Source of the DNA: Mesorhizobium sp. M2E.F.Ca.ET.219.01.1.1
GTDB taxonomy: Bacteria > Pseudomonadota > Alphaproteobacteria > Rhizobiales > Rhizobiaceae
Direction of reading: 5' to 3'
DNA: 64,000 nt
NCBI RefSeq assembly: GCF_004016445.2
Contig: NZ_SADT02000001.1
Location: forward strand, 1,159,630 to 1,223,629
Numbering within the stretch: the stretch's first letter is position 1; every line of letters starts with the position of its first letter. The position numbers were made by a program, and so were the translations under genes. Below are positions 34,981 through 42,721 of this stretch, piece by piece. The notes below the pieces were generated by a model that did not search any database, was not told the DNA's origin, and saw nothing but the letters and a program-made list of their open reading frames with translations.

Positions 34981-35853
34981 ATGGATGCCATCGCTCATTC
35001 CCCCGAAGATCACCGCCGGCGCGAGCTCGGCGCGTTCCTGCGTTCCCGCCGCGAAAGGCTTTCGCCTGATGCCGCCGGCATCGCTTGCGGCGCACGGCGG
35101 CGCACGCCGGGCTTAAGGCGCGAGGAAGTGGCGATGATCGCCGGCGTCGGCACGACCTGGTACACCTGGCTGGAGCAGGGCAGGGACGTGCGGCCCTCGG
35201 TCGAGGTGCTGTCGGCGCTCTGCCAGGCGTTGCGGCTCGACGCCGCCGAGCAGCGGCATCTGTTCACGCTGGCCGGCCGCCAGCAGCCGGAGCGGCGGCG
35301 CATCGTTGCCGGAAAGGTCGAGGGGCCCTTGCTGCACATGTTGCAAAGCCTGGTCCTGCAGCCCGCCTATGTCGTCGGCCCGCGGTGGGATGTGCTGGCC
35401 TGGAACGACGCGGCCGTCGCCGTCTTCGGCGATTACGGCCGGCTGGAGGGCGATGCCCGCAACATCATCCACGGCGTGTTCACCGATCCGCATCGGCGGC
35501 ATCTGCTGGTCGACTGGGAACAAGTAGCCCGCGCAACGCTCGCTGCGTTCCGCGCCGAGAGCGCGAAATACACGGGCGATCCGGATTTCGAGCGGCTGAT
35601 CGCGCTGATGATGCGCTCAAGCCCGGAGTTTCGCGAATGGTGGCCGCAGCGCGATGTGGTGCATCGTCTGTCTGGCATGAAGCGTCTGCGCCATCCGCTC
35701 GCCGGCGCGATGACGTTCGAGCATATGAGCCTGTCGATTGACGACGGTTCGGATATGCGATTGATCGTCTACACGCCACTGGCAGAGCAGAACTCGGTCG
35801 CCAAGCTGAAGAAACTGCTCGACGAGCTTCCAACCGAGCGGCGCAGCGCCTGA
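34981..35853 (+). CDS. Helix-turn-helix regulator with MmyB-type ligand domain
   Basis: 290 residues. An XRE-type helix-turn-helix (about 10-85) has GAFLRSRRERLSP, RRTPGLRREEVAMIAGVGTTWYTWLEQGRD and the conserved SVEVLSALCQALRL. A C-terminal PAS-like MmyB ligand-binding domain (about 105-275) has VVGPRWDVLAWNDAAVAVFGDY and FREWWPQRDVVHR. This family often controls a divergent oxidoreductase gene, matching the SDR pair on the opposite strand 103 bp away. ATG 34981 is chosen by alignment with family starts; it directly follows a -10-like TATAAT, suggesting a leaderless message. Confidence 0.92.
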   Translation: MDAIAHSPEDHRRRELGAFLRSRRERLSPDAAGIACGARRRTPGLRREEVAMIAGVGTTWYTWLEQGRDVRPSVEVLSALCQALRLDAAEQRHLFTLAGRQQPERRRIVAGKVEGPLLHMLQSLVLQPAYVVGPRWDVLAWNDAAVAVFGDYGRLEGDARNIIHGVFTDPHRRHLLVDWEQVARATLAAFRAESAKYTGDPDFERLIALMMRSSPEFREWWPQRDVVHRLSGMKRLRHPLAGAMTFEHMSLSIDDGSDMRLIVYTPLAEQNSVAKLKKLLDELPTERRSA

Positions 35854-35983
35854 GATAGGCAGGGTGGCGGCAGCCCCTCCGCCCGTGGATGACGAAGCTG
35901 AGGGGTTTCGGCCAATCGCCAGCGTCAGCACAGCCAAGCGGTTGGTAGGTCAGCGTCATCCGCTTTACCCTTTTGACGCTTCG

Positions 35984-36625
35984 CTAACCCTTCGGCTTCA
36001 GCCCATCCAGGAACAACTGCTCGAGGAACCTTGCCGCGTCCTCGAAGCGGCCGTCGCCGCCGCGATCGGCGCCGAGCACGGCGCGGACCTGGACGTCGAA
36101 ATCGGCATAGTGCTGCGTCGTCGCCCAGATCGAGAAGATCAGGTGCCAGGGATCGGTGCGGGCGATTTTTCCCGCGCGCATCCAGCCCTTGATGACGGCG
36201 GCTTTCTCGTCGACCAGCGTCTTCAGCTCGCCCTCCAGCATCGGCTTGATGCGTGGCGCGCCCTGCAGGATCTCATTGGCGAAGAGGCGGCTTTCGCGCG
36301 GGAAGTCGCGCGCCATCTGCAGCTTCCTGCGGATATAGCTTCTGAGCTCCGTCAGCGGGTCGCCGATGTCGTCCAGCTCGCGCAGCGGCGCCAGCCAGGT
36401 GTCGAGCAGGCGCTGCATCAATGTCTCGTGGATGTCTTCCTTGCGGCGGAAATAATAGAGAAGGTTGGGCTTCGACATGCCGGCGGCTTCGGCGATCTGG
36501 TCGATGGTCGAGCCGCGAAAGCCGTTTGCAGAGAAGACTTCGAGCGCGGCTTCGAGAATCAGCTCGCGCTTTTCTTGTTGGATGCGGGTGCGGCGGGGAG
36601 CGGAGCCTTCCATCGTGTCCGTCAT
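35984..36625 (-). CDS. TetR family regulator, RutR-like (copy 1)
   Basis: 213 residues. The N-terminal TetR HTH is clear: LILEAALEVFSANGFRGSTIDQIAEAAGMSKPNLLYYFRRKEDI (about 22-66). The C-terminal domain carries LFANEILQGAPRIKPML and the SIWATTQHYADF segment typical of RutR-type uracil/thymine sensors. It is transcribed divergently from the aminotransferase gene, and a RutR-like box lies between them. By analogy it represses pyrimidine catabolism genes until a pyrimidine binds. A second paralogue is at 38275-38913. An in-frame ATG at 36613 is an alternative start. Confidence 0.9.
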   Translation of the reverse strand: MTDTMEGSAPRRTRIQQEKRELILEAALEVFSANGFRGSTIDQIAEAAGMSKPNLLYYFRRKEDIHETLMQRLLDTWLAPLRELDDIGDPLTELRSYIRRKLQMARDFPRESRLFANEILQGAPRIKPMLEGELKTLVDEKAAVIKGWMRAGKIARTDPWHLIFSIWATTQHYADFDVQVRAVLGADRGGDGRFEDAARFLEQLFLDGLKPKG

Positions 36626-36649
36626 CCTTGCAGGCCGCCGCGGTGACTA

Positions 36650-36671
36650 TCTGGACCAATTGTCTGGACCA
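36650..36671. promoter_or_regulatory. Direct repeat TCTGGACCA x2 upstream of TetR gene
   Basis: TCTGGACCA occurs at 36650-36658 and again at 36663-36671 (13-bp period), 25 nt before the TetR gene start. It could be an autoregulatory site distinct from the RutR-like box at 36755. Confidence 0.3.
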
Positions 36672-36754
36672 GTTTTTCCTTGGGCTGTGGAGCGCGCTTT
36701 TTATGCCGCATTTCCGCTAGTAATCCCCTGACCGCCGACAGGCGGCGCTAACGT

Positions 36755-36770
36755 TTGTCCAACCGGTCAA
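36755..36770. promoter_or_regulatory. RutR-like operator before aminotransferase gene
   Basis: TTGTCC-AACC-GGTCAA, one mismatch from a perfect TTGACC-N4-GGTCAA dyad. It sits in the 223-bp divergent gap between the TetR gene and the aminotransferase gene. Confidence 0.55.
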
Positions 36771-36848
36771 AAATTTGCGTAGCACGAAAACGCAGCAAAG
36801 ACCAAGCGTTGGCCGCACCGAAACAGGTTACAAGGGGAAGTCTTGGCT

Positions 36849-38177
36849 ATGTCCAACCGGCTGAAAGTCACGCCGAACGATCTCAGCGCATTCTGGATGC
36901 CGTTCACGGCAAACCGTCAGTTCAAGCAGGCGCCGCGCATGTTCGTGTCCGCCAAGGACATGCATTACACCACCAGCGACGGCCGCAAGGTGCTCGACGG
37001 CACCGCTGGCCTCTGGTGCGTCAACGCCGGTCACTGCCGGCCGAAGATCACCGAGGCGATCCAGCACCAGGCTGCCGAGCTCGACTATGCGCCGGCCTTC
37101 CAGATGGGCCATCCCATTGTCTTCGAGCTGGCGAACCGGCTGGTCGACATCGCGCCGAAGGGCATGGACCATGTCTTCTTCACCAATTCCGGTTCGGAAT
37201 CGGTCGAGACCGCGCTGAAGATGGCGATCGCCTATCACCGCGCCAGGGGCGAGGGCTCGCGCACCCGGCTGATCGGCCGCGAGCGCGGCTACCATGGTGT
37301 CAATTTCGGCGGCATCTCGGTCGGCGGCATCGTCACCAACCGCAAGATGTTCGGCACGCTGCTCGGCGGCGTCGACCACCTGCCGCACACGCATCTGCCG
37401 GAGAAGAACTCATTCTCGAAGGGCGTGCCGGAACATGGCGCGGAACTCGCCAATGAGCTCGAGCGTCTCGTCACGCTGCATGACGCCTCGACCATCGCGG
37501 CCGTCATCGTCGAGCCGGTCGCTGGCTCCACCGGCGTCATCCTGCCGCCGAAGGGCTATCTGCAAAAACTTCGGGAAATCTGCACGAAGCACGGCATACT
37601 GTTGATTTTCGATGAAGTGATCACCGGCTTCGGCCGCCTCGGCGCGCCTTTCGCGGCGGACTATTTCGGCGTCACGCCGGATATCATGACCACTGCCAAG
37701 GGTGTTTCCAACGGCGTCATTCCGATGGGCGCGGTGTTCGTCAAGAAGGAGATCCACGACGCCTTCATGACCGGCCCCGAGCACATGATCGAGTTCTTCC
37801 ACGGCTATACCTATTCGGGCAATCCGATCGCCTGCGCCGCCGCGCTCGGCACTTTGGACACCTACAAGGAAGAGGGCCTTTTGACGCGCGGCGAAGAGCT
37901 GGCGCCGTACTGGGAAGACGCGCTGCATTCGCTCAAGGGCGAGCCGCATGTCATCGACATCCGCAACATCGGCCTGATCGGCGCGATCGAGCTGGCGCCG
38001 ATCGCCGGCAGCCCGACCAAGCGGGCGTTCTCGGCCTTCGTCAAGGCCTTCGAGCGCGGCGCGCTGATCCGCACCACCGGCGACATCATTGCGCTGTCGC
38101 CGCCGCTGATCATCACCAAGGGCCAGATCAACGAACTGATCGACCATGTGCGCGATGTTCTGAGGTCGATTGACTGA
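36849..38177 (+). CDS. Omega-amino acid--pyruvate (beta-alanine) aminotransferase
   Basis: 442 residues, class III PLP-dependent aminotransferase. Family motifs are FWMPFTANRQFKQAPRM near the start, TNSGSESVETALKMA, RGYHGVNFGGISVGG and the PLP-binding Lys284 in TTAKGVSNG, after the cofactor Asp in LLIFDEVITGFGR. ATG 36849 lies 9 nt after AAGGGGAAG; the upstream TTG is not needed. The location between RutR-like regulators and pyrimidine genes suggests it converts beta-alanine or beta-aminoisobutyrate, the end products of uracil/thymine breakdown, to malonate or methylmalonate semialdehyde. A matching semialdehyde dehydrogenase is not in the window. Confidence 0.92.
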   Translation: MSNRLKVTPNDLSAFWMPFTANRQFKQAPRMFVSAKDMHYTTSDGRKVLDGTAGLWCVNAGHCRPKITEAIQHQAAELDYAPAFQMGHPIVFELANRLVDIAPKGMDHVFFTNSGSESVETALKMAIAYHRARGEGSRTRLIGRERGYHGVNFGGISVGGIVTNRKMFGTLLGGVDHLPHTHLPEKNSFSKGVPEHGAELANELERLVTLHDASTIAAVIVEPVAGSTGVILPPKGYLQKLREICTKHGILLIFDEVITGFGRLGAPFAADYFGVTPDIMTTAKGVSNGVIPMGAVFVKKEIHDAFMTGPEHMIEFFHGYTYSGNPIACAAALGTLDTYKEEGLLTRGEELAPYWEDALHSLKGEPHVIDIRNIGLIGAIELAPIAGSPTKRAFSAFVKAFERGALIRTTGDIIALSPPLIITKGQINELIDHVRDVLRSID

Positions 38178-38187
38178 TAAGCCGGTG

Positions 38188-38260
38188 CGGACATCCTCTC
38201 CGCCGAGGGGAGGGTGTCCGTGAAGCGGCTGGGCGAGGTCGGCCAAGAAGCGCCGACCTC
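38188..38260. terminator. Two stem-loops between convergent genes
   Basis: CGGACA...TGTCCG (38188-38220, with inner CTCTCC/GGGGAG) follows the aminotransferase gene, and GAGGTCGGC (38235-38243) pairs with GCCGACCTC (38252-38260). Neither has a T-run. They separate the aminotransferase gene from the convergent TetR gene. Confidence 0.5.
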
Positions 38261-38274
38261 GATAGGGGTGCGGT

Positions 38275-38913
38275 TCAGGCAGGCTGCGCGCCGATGCCGG
38301 TCAGGATCACCCGCTTGATGTTCTCCTTGGCTTCCCGCCATTGCCGGTCCGAGAGCGACTTGCCGCCGTTCAGCGTCTCGATCTGGTGGCCGAAATCGGC
38401 GTAGTGCTGGGTCGTGGCCCAGAGCATGTAGAGCAGATGTCGCGGGTCGACCGGGTCCATCTTACCCTCGTCGATCCAGCGCCTGATGATCTCGACGCGA
38501 CCGTCGGTCCATTCGCGAAGCGTCGATTCCATATAGTCCTGAAGCACCGGCGCGCCGTGCATCACCTCCGAGGCCCAGACCTTCGAGCCATCGGGGTGGC
38601 GGCGTGATATTTCCATCTTGGCGTCGATATAGGCGCTGATGCCGTCTATCGGCCCGCGCGCCGCGTCGAAGCAATTGGCCGCCTGCAGCCAGATTTCGAA
38701 AATGTTCTGGACGACGGACCGGTAGAGTTCTTCCTTGGTGGCGAAATAGTAGTGGAGATTTGCCTTGGGCAGCCCCGCCAGATCGGCAATCAGCTGCATC
38801 GTGGCGCCGCCGAACCCGGCTTCCGCGAAAACCTTTTCGGCGGCGAGCAGAATGGCCTTTTCATTCTCCCGCCTTATGTCCTGGCGCCGCATCGGACGGG
38901 TGGATTCGGTCAT
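38275..38913 (-). CDS. TetR family regulator, RutR-like (copy 2)
   Basis: 212 residues. The HTH reads AILLAAEKVFAEAGFGGATMQLIADLAGLPKANLHYYFATKEEL (about 20-63); the C-terminal part has VWASEVMHGAPVLQDYM and the MLWATTQHYADF segment shared with copy 1 and with RutR-type regulators. The start at 38913 has GGGGGA 4 nt upstream; the frame stays open further 5' but that sequence contains operators. It is divergent from the amidohydrolase-hydA operon, and two strong dyads of RutR type lie in the 121-bp gap. Probably the repressor of that operon. Confidence 0.92.
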   Translation of the reverse strand: MTESTRPMRRQDIRRENEKAILLAAEKVFAEAGFGGATMQLIADLAGLPKANLHYYFATKEELYRSVVQNIFEIWLQAANCFDAARGPIDGISAYIDAKMEISRRHPDGSKVWASEVMHGAPVLQDYMESTLREWTDGRVEIIRRWIDEGKMDPVDPRHLLYMLWATTQHYADFGHQIETLNGGKSLSDRQWREAKENIKRVILTGIGAQPA

Positions 38914-38932
38914 GTCTCCCCCAAGATTCTCG

Positions 38933-38948
38933 TTGACCGCTTGGTCAG
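38933..38948. promoter_or_regulatory. RutR-like operator O1 before amidohydrolase-hydA operon
   Basis: TTGACC-GCTT-GGTCAG, a 6-bp dyad with one end mismatch, matching the RutR consensus TTGACC-N4-GGTCAA at 11 of 12 half-site positions. Confidence 0.7.
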
Positions 38949-38965
38949 CTTGTGTAGTCTGAAAG

Positions 38966-38981
38966 CTGACCATACGGTCAG
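38966..38981. promoter_or_regulatory. RutR-like operator O2 before amidohydrolase-hydA operon
   Basis: CTGACC-ATAC-GGTCAG, a perfect 6-bp dyad. Its centre is 33 bp from that of O1, about three helical turns, so two dimers could bind the same face. Confidence 0.7.
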
Positions 38982-39034
38982 GATGCAAACCACTCAAGGG
39001 GCGACAAGACCCCTGGTGAAAATGGGAACCGCAA

Positions 39035-40285
39035 ATGGCCGCACCCGGCGAAAATCTGCGAATCAATTCAGACCGTTTGTGGGACTCCCTGATGGAGATG
39101 GCGAAGATCGGCCCCGGCATCGCCGGCGGCAACAATCGCCAGACGCTCACCGATTCCGACAAAGAGGGCCGCGCGCTTTTCAAGTCCTGGTGCGATGCGG
39201 CCGGGCTCTCGATGGGTGTCGACCAGATGGGCACCATGTTCATGACGCGCGCCGGCACCGATCCGGACGCGCTGCCGGTCTATGTCGGTTCCCACCTCGA
39301 TACCCAGCCGACCGGCGGCAAATATGACGGCGTGCTCGGCGTGCTCTCGGGTCTCGAGGTCGTGCGTTCGCTCAACGATCTCGGCATCAAGACGAAGCAC
39401 CCGATCGTTGTCACCAACTGGACGAATGAGGAGGGCGCGCGTTTCGCCCCGGCCATGCTTGCCTCCGGTGTGTTCGCCGGGGTGCATACACAGGACTACG
39501 CCTATGCCCGCAAGGATCTGGACGGCCTGACCTTCGGCGACGAGCTGAAACGGATCGGCTGGGTCGGCGACGAGAAGGTCGGGGCGCGCAAGATGCATGC
39601 CTATTTCGAGTACCACATCGAGCAGGGACCGATCCTGGAGGCGCAGAACAAGCAGATCGGCGTGGTGACGCATTGCCAGGGCCTGTGGTGGCTGGAATTC
39701 ACGCTGACCGGCAAGGAGGCGCATACGGGCTCGACGCCGATGAACATGCGCGTCAATGCAGGCCTTGCCATGGCCCGTATCCTGGAGATGGTGCAGACGG
39801 TCGCCATGGAGAACCAGCCGGGCGCCGTCGGCGGCGTCGGACAGGTCAAGTTTACACCCAATTCGCGCAACGTTTTGCCGGGCACCGTCGTCTTCACCGT
39901 CGACATCCGCTCGCCGGACCAGGCGAAGCTCGACGGCATGCGCGCCCGCATCGAGAAGGAAGCCCCGAAGATCTGCGAGGCGCTCGGCGTCAAGTGCTCG
40001 GTGGAGGCGGTCGGCCATTTCGATCCGATAACCTTCGACCCGACGCTGGTCGGCCGCGTGCGCACCGCCGCCGAAAAGCTGGGCTACAGCCACATGAACA
40101 TCATTTCGGGCGCCGGCCACGATGCCTGCTGGGCGGCCAAGGTCGCGCCCGCGACCATGGTCATGTGCCCCTGCGTGGGCGGTCTCAGCCACAATGAGGC
40201 CGAGGAAATCTCCAAGGAATGGGCCGCGGCGGGCGCCGACGTTCTGTTCCACGCGGTGGTCGAAACGGCGGGAATCGTCGAATGA
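39035..40285 (+). CDS. Zn-dependent amidohydrolase, M20 family (N-carbamoyl-beta-alanine amidohydrolase-like)
   Basis: 416 residues of the allantoate amidohydrolase/beta-ureidopropionase/L-carbamoylase group. Binuclear metal ligands are visible: His87 in VGSHLDT, Asp98 in GGKYDG, Glu132/133 in TNEEGARF, a His in EYHIEQGP (about 196) and a C-terminal His in GAGHDA. The dimerisation lid GKEAHTGSTPMNMR is intact. By context it hydrolyses N-carbamoyl-beta-alanine (or the methylated analogue) to beta-alanine, CO2 and ammonia, the third step of reductive pyrimidine catabolism. L-carbamoylase or allantoate activity cannot be excluded from sequence. hydA follows after 64 nt. Confidence 0.9.
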   Translation: MAAPGENLRINSDRLWDSLMEMAKIGPGIAGGNNRQTLTDSDKEGRALFKSWCDAAGLSMGVDQMGTMFMTRAGTDPDALPVYVGSHLDTQPTGGKYDGVLGVLSGLEVVRSLNDLGIKTKHPIVVTNWTNEEGARFAPAMLASGVFAGVHTQDYAYARKDLDGLTFGDELKRIGWVGDEKVGARKMHAYFEYHIEQGPILEAQNKQIGVVTHCQGLWWLEFTLTGKEAHTGSTPMNMRVNAGLAMARILEMVQTVAMENQPGAVGGVGQVKFTPNSRNVLPGTVVFTVDIRSPDQAKLDGMRARIEKEAPKICEALGVKCSVEAVGHFDPITFDPTLVGRVRTAAEKLGYSHMNIISGAGHDACWAAKVAPATMVMCPCVGGLSHNEAEEISKEWAAAGADVLFHAVVETAGIVE

Positions 40286-40349
40286 CCGACTAGACAAATC
40301 ACCTCGCAACGCCGCTCGCAAAGAAGCGCGAAAGAACAGGGGAACAGAT

Positions 40350-41801
40350 ATGACCAAAGTTATCCGGAACGGCACCGTCGTCACCGCCGACCGCACGTGG
40401 AAGGCCGACGTGCTGATGCAGCACGGCAAGATCGTCGCCATCGGTTCCAACCTGCATGGCGACCATGAGTTCGACGCCACGGGTTGCTATGTCATGCCGG
40501 GCGGCATCGATCCGCACACTCACCTCGAAATGCCCTTCATGGGTACCTATTCGGCCGACGATTTCGAATCCGGCACGCGCGCCGCACTCTCCGGCGGCAC
40601 CACGATGGTGGTCGATTTCTGCCTGCCGGCGCCGCAGCAGTCGCTGCTCGAGGCGCTGCAGATGTGGGACAACAAGACTTCGAAGGCGTCGTGCGACTAT
40701 TCCTTCCACATGGCGATCACCTGGTGGAGCAAGCAGGTGTTCGACGAGATGGCGACGGTGGTCGACCGCGGCATCACCTCGTTCAAGCACTTCATGGCCT
40801 ACAAGGGCGCGCTGATGGTCGACGACGACGAGATGTATGCGTCGTTCCAGCGCTGCGCCGATCTCGGCGCGCTGCCGCTGGTGCATGCTGAGAATGGCGA
40901 CGTAGTCGCGGCACTGTCGCAAAAGCTTTTAGCCGCCGGCAACAACGGCCCCGAGGGGCACGCCTATTCGCGTCCGCCGGAAGTGGAAGGCGAGGCGACA
41001 AACCGCGCCATCATGATCGCCGACATGGCCGGCGTGCCGCTCTATGTCGTGCATGTCTCCTGCGAGCAGAGCCACGAGGCTATCCGCCGCGCCCGGCAGA
41101 AGGGCATGCGGGTGTTCGGCGAGCCGCTGATCCAGCATCTGACGCTCGACGAAACCGAATATTTCAACAAGGACTGGGACCATGCGGCGCGCCGCGTGAT
41201 GAGCCCGCCCTTCCGCAGCAAGTGGCACCAGGATTCGCTCTGGGCCGGCCTGCAGGCTGGTTCGCTGCAGGTGGTGGCGACCGACCACTGCTCTTTCACC
41301 ACCAAACAGAAGCGCAACGGTGTCGGCGACTTCACCAAGATCCCGAACGGCACGGGCGGGCTCGAGGACCGCTTGCCGGTGCTGTGGACAACCGGCGTCA
41401 ACACCGGCCGCCTGACGATGAACGAGTTCGTCGCGGTGACCTCGACCAACATCGCAAAAATCCTCAACATGTATCCGAAGAAGGGCGCGATCGTCGAAGG
41501 CGCGGATGCCGACATCATCGTGTGGGACCCGAAGCGCAAGAAGACGATCTCGGCCAAGAAGCAGCAGTCGGTGATCGACTACAACGTCTTCGAAGGTTTC
41601 GAGGTGACCGGCCTGCCGCGCTTCGTCTTCTCGCGTGGCGAGCTCTCGATCGAGGAAGCGGACGTCAAGGCCAAGGCCGGCCATGGAGAGTTCGTCGCGC
41701 GTGAGCCGAACGCGGCGGTCAACCGGGCGCTGTCGACCTGGAAGGAGATTTCCGCGCCGCGCAAGGTGGAGCGCACAGGCATTCCGGCGACGGGGGTTTG
41801 A
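40350..41801 (+). CDS. hydA: Dihydropyrimidinase
   Basis: 483 residues, cyclic amidohydrolase superfamily. It opens 5,6-dihydropyrimidines to N-carbamoyl-beta-amino acids. Metal ligands His56 and His58 in DPHTHLEMP, the carboxylated Lys152 in FKHFMAYKG, later His in VVHVSCEQSH and Asp in ATDHCSF are all present. ATG 40350 has AGGGGAAC about 6 nt upstream, and the first residues MTKVIRNGTVVTADRTWKAD fit the family start. It links preTA products to the M20 hydrolase. Hydantoins could be alternative substrates, a known property of the family. A small exported protein gene starts 1 nt after the stop. Confidence 0.95.
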   Translation: MTKVIRNGTVVTADRTWKADVLMQHGKIVAIGSNLHGDHEFDATGCYVMPGGIDPHTHLEMPFMGTYSADDFESGTRAALSGGTTMVVDFCLPAPQQSLLEALQMWDNKTSKASCDYSFHMAITWWSKQVFDEMATVVDRGITSFKHFMAYKGALMVDDDEMYASFQRCADLGALPLVHAENGDVVAALSQKLLAAGNNGPEGHAYSRPPEVEGEATNRAIMIADMAGVPLYVVHVSCEQSHEAIRRARQKGMRVFGEPLIQHLTLDETEYFNKDWDHAARRVMSPPFRSKWHQDSLWAGLQAGSLQVVATDHCSFTTKQKRNGVGDFTKIPNGTGGLEDRLPVLWTTGVNTGRLTMNEFVAVTSTNIAKILNMYPKKGAIVEGADADIIVWDPKRKKTISAKKQQSVIDYNVFEGFEVTGLPRFVFSRGELSIEEADVKAKAGHGEFVAREPNAAVNRALSTWKEISAPRKVERTGIPATGV

Positions 41802-41802
41802 G

Positions 41803-42180
41803 ATGGGGCGCGGGGGACTATTTTTGGGCGCGGCCTTTGTGCTTGCGGCCGGCCATGCATGGGCCGCCGGCATCGATCTCTCAAAACCTTATGGCGATAA
41901 ATATGGCTGCATCAACCGGAACGGCCAGGAGGTCGCCGCCGACAAGATGCTGCTTTTGACCGACAAGGAACTGATCACGGCGGCCAGCGCCTGCACCTTC
42001 AGCGACAAGCAGCCCCAGGCCGACGGCTCGCTGGTGGTAACGGCGAAATGCGAGGCGGAAGGCGAAGAAGGACAGGCGCCGACCAAATTCACCATCAAGC
42101 GCAGCGCAAAGAATGCCAAGAAGCTGGTGGTGGCCGACGAGGACGGCCATGTGATGGGCGAAGTCGCGCGATGCAAATGA
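41803..42180 (+). CDS. Small exported protein of unknown function
   Basis: 125 residues. A signal peptide (MGRGGLFLGAAFVLAAGHAWA) ends in A-W-A; the mature protein has three cysteines (in YGCINRN, SACTFSD and AKCEAEG) plus a terminal ARCK, so four in all and two possible disulfides. Beta-rich, soluble, probably periplasmic. It starts 1 nt after hydA and is likely translated from the same mRNA through reinitiation. No known family motif recognised, and no direct link to pyrimidine breakdown is evident. Confidence 0.75.
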   Translation: MGRGGLFLGAAFVLAAGHAWAAGIDLSKPYGDKYGCINRNGQEVAADKMLLLTDKELITAASACTFSDKQPQADGSLVVTAKCEAEGEEGQAPTKFTIKRSAKNAKKLVVADEDGHVMGEVARCK

Positions 42181-42197
42181 CGGCGATCCCGTCAGGG

Positions 42198-42602
42198 TCA
42201 ATCAACCAGGCCATCCAGTTCCGGCAGCAGGACGACGCTTTCCTGTTCGTTGGGATCGGTGCGGGCGATGACCGCCGAGGACGGAGCCCCGCTCAGATTG
42301 GCCGGCAGATGCGGCACGCCGGCCGGGATGTAGAAGAGGTCGCCGGCCTTGACGACGATGTGGTGCTCGAGCCGGTCGCCATACCAGGTGTGGACTTCGC
42401 CGGACAGCACGTAGATGGCCGTCTCGTGGCTTTCATGCATATGCGCCTTGGCGCGGGCGCCGGGCGGCATGGTGAGAAGATGCATGCAGATGCCGGAGGA
42501 GCCGACGGTCTCGGCGGCGATGCCGGCGAAATAGCTCAGCCCCTGCTTGCCCTGATAGGTGCTTTCGGGGCGAACGAGATGACAGGTGGGTTTAGGCGAC
42601 AT
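42198..42602 (-). CDS. Cupin domain protein
   Basis: 134 residues, single RmlC-like cupin barrel. Motif 1 is AKAHMHESHETAIYVLSGEVHTWYG, including the metal-type H-x-H and Glu; motif 2 is AGDLFYIPAGVPHLPANL. It lies on the strand opposite to the pyrimidine genes and converges with the exported-protein gene 17 nt away. ATG 42602 is chosen; an upstream TTG is possible. Could bind a metal and a small ligand; reaction unknown. Confidence 0.87.
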   Translation of the reverse strand: MSPKPTCHLVRPESTYQGKQGLSYFAGIAAETVGSSGICMHLLTMPPGARAKAHMHESHETAIYVLSGEVHTWYGDRLEHHIVVKAGDLFYIPAGVPHLPANLSGAPSSAVIARTDPNEQESVVLLPELDGLVD

Positions 42603-42721
42603 CGGCAAAGCTCCGGGCGGCGTCGATCGGGTGGGACAAGACGAGTGGAAAGCAACGCTATCATAAAATCAACCGGATTGCGGACGGCGCGGCAGCGGCT
42701 GCGAAAGGCAGGCTGCAGCCA

